Assembly (NCBI GenBank): GCA_963070105.1
Contig: OY718807.1
Coordinates: 2,547,001-2,611,000 of the forward strand
Origin: Litomosoides sigmodontis
Lineage: Eukaryota; Nematoda; Chromadorea; Rhabditida; Onchocercidae
DNA length: 64,000 nt
Direction: 5' to 3'
Positions 56,001 through 64,000 of this stretch are shown piece after piece (positions within the stretch are counted from its first letter, which is position 1; each line of letters starts with the position of its first letter). The notes below the pieces were generated by a model. The model was not told the origin of the DNA, did no database searches, and was given only the letters and a program-made list of their open reading frames with translations. The position numbers and the translations under genes were made by a program.

Positions 56001-57756
56001 AATTTGTGGAAAGGAATGATAATATTAGGTCCTATTAAATTTGAATATAAGCTACAGCGCAGCAAACTAAATCTACATCACAATACAACACCAGTAACAA
56101 TTTTAAAATAGCCTACGGCATAGGACCATGCTCGCCAAACACTACGTTCTTTCAAATCGTAACTGAACATCTAAACTTGAACAAATTACTCGTCGAAACT
56201 GTGGATGATGAGCACCTATGTACTCTGACATATTAAATTCTCACTTCTCTTTTGCCAACATGAATATTCAGGCCGATGTGGGATTTTCCAAGTTATTGGA
56301 AGATTTCCATTTATTTAAATAGATGAGGATACATATGTATATATTAAAAAAAAGTATAAAGTTTAATTTTTCAAGTTTATGTCAGCCGATTCTTGCTCAG
56401 CAATCAAATCCCAACCGATGATAAATAGGAAAGGTATAAGAGAAAAATAATTTGCAATTCACAAATGCAGATGGGGAATGCGTGGGAAAATGTACGATGA
56501 AGGAAAATATAAATTACCTCTTTATGTCTCAAATCAAACGGTGTTACTTTAATACAGTAAGAACGTTCAGCATAACGTCTCTTGTAAAATTTGAATGGAT
56601 TTCCGTGAAAACGAAGTAAAATTTCATTCTGATTCTTTCCCACAAGTGATGCTTCACTCACAAGACTTTTACCAGCTGAAAAAATTACACAGTTGTTTCA
56701 AAATTCAGGAAAAAAATCACGAAAATGAGCCATACCTTAGCTTACCATATTTCTAACATAATAAAAGAACCAATCAAATTTTCACGTGCTATTTCTGAAT
56801 TTCTTCCAAATGGCAATTAAAAATATACTATTCTTAATTGTTAATTGCCTCTTGCTTTGTATGCCAAAATGAGTGAAGGAATATCGTTATTTTTGTAATT
56901 CAATTTCCCAATTTAACAATACGAATGCATGGAATCGGAAATGACAAGAAAATAAAGTGATGGAAATCTTACAACTCCAACCAAATTTATCGGTGACATG
57001 CAAATGGCACACACCAGAACACGATTCAACAGTTGGCAAAACAGATCTGGGATTTAGAAATGATTCCCACTTGCTAACGACCAATTCCTGAAATTATCTT
57101 TTCATACCCACTTAGATATTTGTTAAAAAAAATGAGCATCTCTTTTTTTTCATTTATTGCATTTTTAAAACAAAGAAGCTTACATTTTTCTCCCCTTCTT
57201 TACCGCTGTGCAAATAGTATCCAATGAAATAACGAAATTTTACCGGATCAGATCCAACTTCCACTTCACCTTCCCAACGCTGCCTACTGAAAAACAAACA
57301 CATTAGAATTTCAAATTTACAGCTACTTTTACAAATAGATGTGTCCATTTCACTATTTACTACTTTTAAATGATCATCACGTCTAGCAGCTCACTCACAT
57401 ATACTTTCAAAAAAAACACATTCCGGAATTGTATTTTTTTTTGTGAAACACAAAACTGTTATTGTAAATTTGGTGGAACTGGTTAATGTAAATAAAAACT
57501 CTTTCCGAAATTCCGATAAACAAACCACAAACGTTTAAATGTTCAAATGTGGAAATTTTTAAATATATTAAATGAAACGATAGAAAGAAAGGTAAATAAC
57601 TGACGCAGAATCTGGATCCGGAAATAAAAGAAATGCATCGGATGGCATCCATTCACCTAAAGCTGATATTGAACCTGTAACAAATACATACTCCCATGGT
57701 CGCACAGTTTCAACTTCAACCGAAAAATGAAGCACTGTACGCGATGCGACTGACAT
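48479..57756 (-). CDS. GPCPD1: Glycerophosphocholine phosphodiesterase with N-terminal CBM20 domain (GPCPD1/GDE5 type)
   Basis: The model has sixteen exons: 57756-57601, 57279-57184, 57087-56973, 56675-56518, 55448-55362, 52623-52510, 51898-51742, 51558-51426, 51262-51163, 50841-50692, 50407-50234, 50054-49924, 49562-49427, 49324-49161, 48963-48736 and 48584-48479. They give 734 residues in frame (human 672). The N-terminal CBM20 starch-binding fold shows [19 protein letters not shown] and RYFIGYYL. A middle region matches GPCPD1 between the domains. The catalytic GDPD domain begins at VGHRGMGNS (His 330) and continues with RENT (Glu 345), [11 protein letters not shown] (Glu 363, Asp 365), FHDF (His 378), [29 protein letters not shown] and WGDDLDN. 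The enzyme cleaves glycerophosphocholine to glycerol-3-phosphate and choline in the cytosol. The last 100 residues are Ser-rich and variable. An AAATTTCAG acceptor lies 16 bases before the ATG. One intron (52624-55361) is unusually long and full of repeats. Confidence 0.92.
52723..52865. repeat. GTA/GTT trinucleotide tract
   Basis: Imperfect GTA and GTT triplets fill this intronic segment. All three minus-strand frames stay open and give poly-Thr, poly-Tyr or poly-Gln/Leu strings, which is why they look like genes. They are not. Confidence 0.9.
52984..53110. repeat. (TA)n and pyrimidine-rich pentanucleotide repeats
   Basis: A (TA)n run (52984-53024) is followed by TTCAC/TTCAT/TTTCC-type pentamers (about 53039-53100). 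Both lie in the long intron of the GPCPD1-like gene. Confidence 0.85.
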
Positions 57757-59125
57757 TTGAACAGCAAGCAGTCTGAAATTTACAAAAAGAAAGAAAAATG
57801 AATTACTTTTTAAACGGAAGGAGCATAGTTCGTTCAATTCTTCCAATTTATCATTCAAATATTTCAATGCATTCAGTTAATACAACTATGTATGTGATAA
57901 TTCGCTCTAATAACTTTCAACTTCTTCACAACATTCACTCCACAAATTTTTCTAACTTCAATTCAATAGCATATTTCATGTTGCTAATTTAAATGACCAT
58001 AGGGATTGATCATCGAATCCTTTCATTTTTTTTTTCCGAATACATGAATGGTAGGTATATATGCAAATGATATATACGTGTCGTTAATCGATTAATCACA
58101 ACAATATCTCTAGAACGAAAAGCGAGGCAAAAAGGAAAATCGGAGAATTGAACAATTTGTTCATGCAAAATTCCACCTTCCATATCTCTCTCATTGGACA
58201 ATCCCAATGTCCAACATATCCACAGCACAGCACACCTCTTCCAATCAGGTAAATTATCCATCCTCTAATAGCAACCTAATTTACATGAATGAAAGCATCG
58301 TCGAACACAAACCACTACTCACACCGTCCTAATCGAGAAGAGAGGAGAAATTCCAACCGTTTTTCTCCCATCAATTCCCTCCCTAATAATAATAATAATA
58401 ATAATGGATAGATAGACAGAGATGTGTCTCAACACATTTATACATATGGCATATGTGAATGTGTGCTGTGAATTGTAGGACGTGACGAACACGTGATCGA
58501 TTGCATTGCACTAAATGTTGAGGGGCAGTGTGAGATGAGATGAGAGTAGGAGAAGCTTTAGGAGAAGGAAGAAGCAAGCGTAAACGAGGACATCCATCTC
58601 ATCCCATCGCACTCAGCCATTTGCGCCGACACGTGGAGCAACAGCAACACAGCACAAGGCAGGTCGTCGTCGTCGTCGTTGTTGTTGTTGTTGGATCGAT
58701 GGGATTCAGTGTATTTGAAATGACACTTTTATAGCGGTTATTGATCGAGGACATCCTACTTGCTGTTGCACCAGCTAGATAAGTCGTAAAATTTACGCTA
58801 CTACTTGAACATTACATATATAGAGTTGCAGTTAGTTAGTTGTAGGCGCGAGAAGTGAAAGAGAGAGTCCGTCATTTCACAATTCAAAATTCAATTCCTA
58901 ACTAAATTTTGTTACGATGCCAAAGGGGGAATTAGTTTTTCGTTCTGTTTCTGTTTTTTTTTTTGCTATGAAACAACGATTATCAGATGTTGCAGTAAAA
59001 TGATAATGCACTCGCATCCCTCTCACTGATAAATTTCACTGTTAACGAAGTTTTGCAATCATACTTTTTCTTGCAACAGTGATAATAATAGAGGATGTTA
59101 CTACTATAACAGGATGAAAGACAGC

Positions 59126-59161
<36 letters not shown>

Positions 59162-59731
59162 AGAGAAGAGAGCGATGACATATTTGTAGAAGAGATATTA
59201 ATGCAAGAATGAAATTAAAAAATGAGCAAGCTTTGAGTGAGCCGTGAAATCATTCATCAGGCAACGTTTTCAATGTTGAACAACTGTCAGCGAAAAGCAT
59301 CGGATAGAAATGATAGCTGCGAACCAAGCAATGAATCACTACACCATGACATGTTGAACTCCTCAAACTGCTTCTGATACTATGAGAAATAACAGAAAGT
59401 ATATGAACCTGTAATTAATTAACAATGGGAAAAAAGAAAGATGAAATTAAAAAATTCAACTCCATTTTGTTTACTATTTTTGAAAGTTACACAAAGATTG
59501 TTTTTGCATTATCTTGTGACAATAGCCGTGTGTGTCAATTGTTGTTTAAAGAGGGAAAGAAAGAAAAAAACTGATAACGAAGGGAAACGAAACTTCTCCA
59601 ATTCAGTTGATTAAATGAAATTTTATGATATCAAAGATCAGAGCAATTATTTCGCTAAATATACGAATAGTTATAATATTTACAAATATCGAGCAAGTCA
59701 AAACTTACTAAAGAATATTGCTTATCATAAT

Positions 59732-59752
59732 TGTGTGTGTATATGTATATAT

Positions 59753-59820
<68 letters not shown>
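59732..59820. repeat. (AC)n microsatellite with TG/TA leader
   Basis: A TG run passes through TA dinucleotides into an uninterrupted (AC)n of about 64 bases. The frames giving poly-Thr-His are artefacts. Confidence 0.95.
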
Positions 59821-59823
<3 letters not shown>

Positions 59824-62790
59824 TGATACACACTTCATTTCCTCTTCTTCAATTTCAAAATATTTTATCAATAAAAACCACTAGAGGCATTTTATTTATA
59901 ACACAAATACACTTTCTATTTCATCTCACATGGAAAAGTATGTGAATTGAAGGCAATAATAACAAATTCAAAAATTTTTTTTTCAAATTCTATAAAATTT
60001 TGAAGAGAATAACACAACACTTGTTGCTTTTCAACAATTATTGTTCACCAATTGCATTATCAAAGTTGAAAAGAAGCAGTATTTATTGCTCGTACAATAT
60101 GATTATCTTTTACTCAAATTAAAATCTATCAAATTTCATCAAATCCATATTAAACAATTTTAAACATTGAAATTTCAAAATTTATTTTATTTATATCCTT
60201 TTACAAGATGTTTCACTATCCTCCTCCACTATTGTTTTTAGTTATGGCAAAAGAAGTGTGTGTGTGCGTGGGTGTTTTGCTAAAAAATTAATGCTAAATA
60301 AATTAACACATACAGTCGTTGTAGATAAGACCACTCAGCCGGTAAACAATTTAACAAAATGTCACGAAAAAAGTATTTTAACAGTGAAATAATTGTTTGT
60401 GAATTTTTCAAAACACTACCAAAATAATTTTAGTTTAATAACAAAACGAATACTTATTTTTTGATTTCGTCAACGAATACTGACTGCGACAGAAAAGGGA
60501 AAAACAAGGAAAGATTAATTGTGACATGTTTACAATTGTTATTAAATAAAAATATCATATATCATTTTGTTCATTTTATTCTTATCGGAAAAAAGAAACA
60601 CCGCATGTCTAATTACTGTTAGATTTTCAAAAAAAAAACAGAAGAAATTTGTAATTTTTTTTTGAAATCTTTTTCAAATAAGGGCTAAAATATGGAAAAA
60701 ATATCAAATGAAATGATCAATGATAGTGAGGAAGAGAGAAAAGAGAGGGAAAGTGCGAGAGAGCGAGAGCGAGAGAGAGGGAGCAAATTTATTTCATCAA
60801 TTTCATTTGAAGTTTTAATCTGAAATTTCAAGTTTGTTCAAATAATGTAATGAAGATAGAAAGTAGTAGACATTCACATTTTGACCTTTAGTTCTAATGG
60901 GACAACTTGATTTCCTAAACTTTTCTTCCATTTCCTCCCTTTCTATTTTCAAAATTTAATTTAATGAAATCAAATGACAATGATTTAACGTAGCAGAAGT
61001 GATTGCTTTATAAATGTCGTTGACGTAGCAACGTTAATAATATTGTGGAATTTTAAAAGATGAAATGATAGCCGACTCTCTCTGCACATGCTGGCATTAA
61101 TTCGTCCTTCCGATCACACAGTATAACTTCGTGATTTCAACAAAAATTTTAAATTTATTGGCATCAGTCGAAATTCCTGCCACCTTCTTCCTTCTAAACT
61201 TTTCTCTTTCATCACTATCTCTTTCTCTCTCTCTCCCCCCTTTTCTCTTTCTCTCTTTTGTCAGATTTAGCTGACATTATTTCCTAATTCATTTTCAATC
61301 ATATAATATCTTGATTTCGCTACTTAAAAGTTTTGCTACTTCAACAAATGTATATTAAAATTTTTTTTAAAAAACAAAATTCAACATTCGCTTTGAATGC
61401 AAAGCTTTTGTAAATGCATTGCAGTAATAACAACAAGCTCACATATCAATTATTCATTTGCTGAGCAAATGTTATTTGCAGCTGCAGAGAATTTGAAACG
61501 AAATTTGAAAAAAAAAGAAGCATTTAACTGAGGCGAAATGAAAGCAGTACGAATGAAGTGATAAGCTACTGACTGGTACGATGACATCAAATAGATAACT
61601 CAACAGAGACAATGATGCCAATGTTAGCAGCTTATTCGAAGCTAATCAAATGTTGCATAAAGAAGGAAGGAAAAAAAACCCGCAAGGGAAAATAAACTTT
61701 CTTCTTATTTCAAATAAATGCTACATTAAATATTTATTGCAATAAAAGAAACAGCTAATTGATCACTACTTGCCTAGCTAATACCGACCATCTCATCCGA
61801 TAAGATTATTAGCAATGAAGAAGATCGATTTCGAGTATGACAAATGAAGTTCGCGAAGCAATTACCACTGCCTATTTTAATTAACAAACTAACCACAGTT
61901 TATCTATCATTAAAATGTTAAATTATACTTTCTTCATATAACATAAACTGCAAAATATGCTTTTTACCCTCCCTTTCTTTAAATATAATTTTTCAGTTTA
62001 TTTTTGCTGCAAAGTTATTGCTTGGAGAGACAAGAATTGAACAAGAGCAGAACGAAAAAGTGGATGATGGATGAAGTGAAAGAGAAAAATTTTGATCGAT
62101 ATGAGGCGGAGGATGAAAAAGAGGGAAATTATCCTTCATTTACGAAATTTCCGCCATTTTAGGGAAGTCTTCAAACAGATGTAGCATACGGCTAAAATTG
62201 AGCTCATCAGCTATCAACATTCTAAAGACTTTATTAGGCTTTGATAACAATGGATACAAGTAAGCTTGTGACGTAGTAGAAGCTAACAATAGCATCGGTT
62301 GACTTTCAAAAACATGAAAACAAATTTATTATTGAATTTCAACAATAAACTTCTTCCTAATTCTTATGAAGCGATAAACTACACTATATGAATTTCCGAA
62401 AAAAAAAAGGAAGAAAGTAGTAAGATTCGTCGAAAAGGTTACGCTGAAAATTTTAATTTGATCTCAAAAAAAAAAGCAACAGTATAGTTTTGAAATAAAT
62501 TCAAATTAAAAAGATTAAAGATGAAGTATTGCAGATACGTCTCGATAGCCGTTAGTCCTATCACTCGATGTTCTGAAATTTCGAAATATCATTTTTCCTT
62601 GCTATAAATCATTTGAAATTTAGACTGGTTCTGAGAATTTCGAAAAACCATTTTTAATTTGATGATTCATTTAGTAGTTGGAAAACTACAACCAGCAAAT
62701 ATTAAAACGTGACGACGGATTAAGGAAGTTCCGGGTAGTTAAATGATTCAATTCTCATTAATTATTTAACTTCTGCAAAGGTAAAACTAA

Positions 62791-62791
<1 letters not shown>

Positions 62792-62848
<57 letters not shown>
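62792..62848. repeat. (CA)n microsatellite
   Basis: This is an uninterrupted CA dinucleotide run of about 57 bases in intergenic sequence. Confidence 0.95.
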
Positions 62849-62851
<3 letters not shown>

Positions 62852-64000
62852 GCAAAGTGATATACGATCAGTGGAAGTGGAAAATATGTTTTTCAGATAT
62901 TTATTTCATTTTATTACTTCTTTATTTTTGATTTTTTGTAAAAAAAAAACGTAAAAAATTACACTATTTAAGTTTTACGAACCGGACAAATGCGCAAATA
63001 AATTACCCAGTACAACTGTAAAATGATTTCATTCACTAAACAACTGCTGCAATTAATAGTCTACGAGTTTTAAACTCATCTACGACAATTACTCACTTTC
63101 CCTTCCTATTCTCTTTCAACTTATCAGTGATAATTTGTTTAACTATTGAATCTTTAATTTATGACTGAACTAGCGGATTGATAGGATGATGATGGTTGAG
63201 GTGTACAACGGTTTGTCTAAACTCATCAATTCGACTAATTTAATTCTTCATTTCTAATTTAAATCAATGAGGAATTATGAAGGAATGGATAGCTCTTGTT
63301 TTAAATAAATTTGCATAAAAATGTCTAAAGTTTATATGACAAAAGAATTATAGTTGAGAGTTGAATAGTACCACAAACAATCTAATGCTCACCGCTGCAC
63401 GCTTTTTTAAGAAGTTCATGCTAGCAGAACCACCACTTGTTCCAGTAACTAAGAAGTCAACTTTTTCCACACCATTAATAAATTACAAATAAATAGCAAA
63501 AAATGAAACAAACCGATAACTGATATTTAGAAACAATTCTAAATTTTAATCAATGGGTGTGTGCAACTATTTTACGTAAGTGCTACAGGGAGGAGTAGTG
63601 AGGACAGAAATTTGAAAGTAATGATGAAATAAATTGTAGGAGAAGAAATGTTCTAACAGGACAATGCTACTATGATCAATTGCTACTATCGGATTGTATG
63701 ACAAAGGACTATTGTTGTTTCAGATAAGCCATTCATTTATTTCTTTGGTTGTTTTTTTCGTAGCAATCAAAATTTAAATTTGCTAGAACATGAAAAAAAA
63801 CTTTGCAAAATAAAGTTTATTTTATAAAGTTTTTTTTCTCAATGTTAACAGAAAAAGAGCTCATCATGTGATGCTCTTTTACAATGCGTTTCATTTAATA
63901 TAAGTAAATTAAAAAGATTTACAAACTTCTTTTTTTTTGATTCACTTATTGAAATTACTTGTTAGAGCAATTTTTTTTAATTGTTAAGAAATTATTAAAT

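Larger units (their letters stand above)
57773..64000. other. Gene-poor region upstream of the GPCPD1-like gene
   Basis: No complete gene is visible in more than 6 kb. A possible alternative first exon lies at 58261-58236. The rest holds triplet repeats (58383-58404 TAA; about 58662-58694 GTC/GTT), GA runs (59131-59158 and about 60742-60780), two long AC tracts (59757-59820, 62792-62848), a CT-rich tract (about 61200-61258) and many homopolymers. It probably carries the promoter of the phosphodiesterase gene and possibly regulatory sequence of a gene beyond the window. Confidence 0.5.

Noticed and set aside
59615..59945. Thr-His repeat frames
   Set aside because: They are translations of the (AC)n microsatellite, with no start context or splice support.

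Overview
The window looks like AT-rich nuclear DNA of a nematode. Every gene is cut into short exons by GT-AG introns of mostly 100-400 bp. The gene set is animal (LIM-homeobox, LSD2-type demethylase, COG6, RHBDL4, GPCPD1). Most genes have a TTTCAG-like 3' splice site a few bases before the start codon, as expected where mRNAs receive a spliced leader. Base composition, intron size and low gene density fit a filarial or other clade III worm, but the species cannot be named from sequence alone. All exon models were built by hand from reading frames, splice signals and recalled family motifs. No search was run. The eight models all keep frame from start to stop.

Layout: 2507-6340 (+) is a LIM-homeodomain gene of the LHX2/9-apterous type (ttx-3-like). 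It converges on a block of seven genes that all lie on the minus strand. In transcription order from the right these are a glycerophosphocholine phosphodiesterase with an N-terminal starch-binding domain (GPCPD1-like, 57756-48479), COG6 (46316-40521), a rhomboid protease (RHBDD1/RHBDL4, 39136-36717), an SLC17-type MFS transporter (30084-27063), an LSD2/KDM1B-type histone demethylase (25549-17320), mitochondrial fission process protein MTFP1/MTP18 (14765-13572) and a DDX3/Vasa-family DEAD-box helicase (11797-7811). An intron-containing tRNA-Tyr(GTA) sits inside an intron of the demethylase gene.

Long stretches hold no convincing gene: 1-2506, 30085-36716 and 57773-64000. They carry microsatellites (AT, AC, GA/CT, trinucleotides), a few hairpins and a 66-bp direct repeat.

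The genes do not form one pathway. COG6 (Golgi tethering) and RHBDL4 (ER quality control) are neighbours in the secretory pathway, and LSD2 and the helicase are both linked to germline and chromatin or RNA control in other animals. No bacterial insertion, virus or unknown multi-gene system was recognised. The most interesting signals are a 27-bp tandem duplication that duplicates a splice acceptor of the demethylase in frame, a perfect 18-bp hairpin just before an exon of the LIM-homeobox gene, a rhomboid that keeps its ubiquitin-interacting motif but lacks the p97-binding tail, and a possible membrane-tail isoform of the phosphodiesterase.
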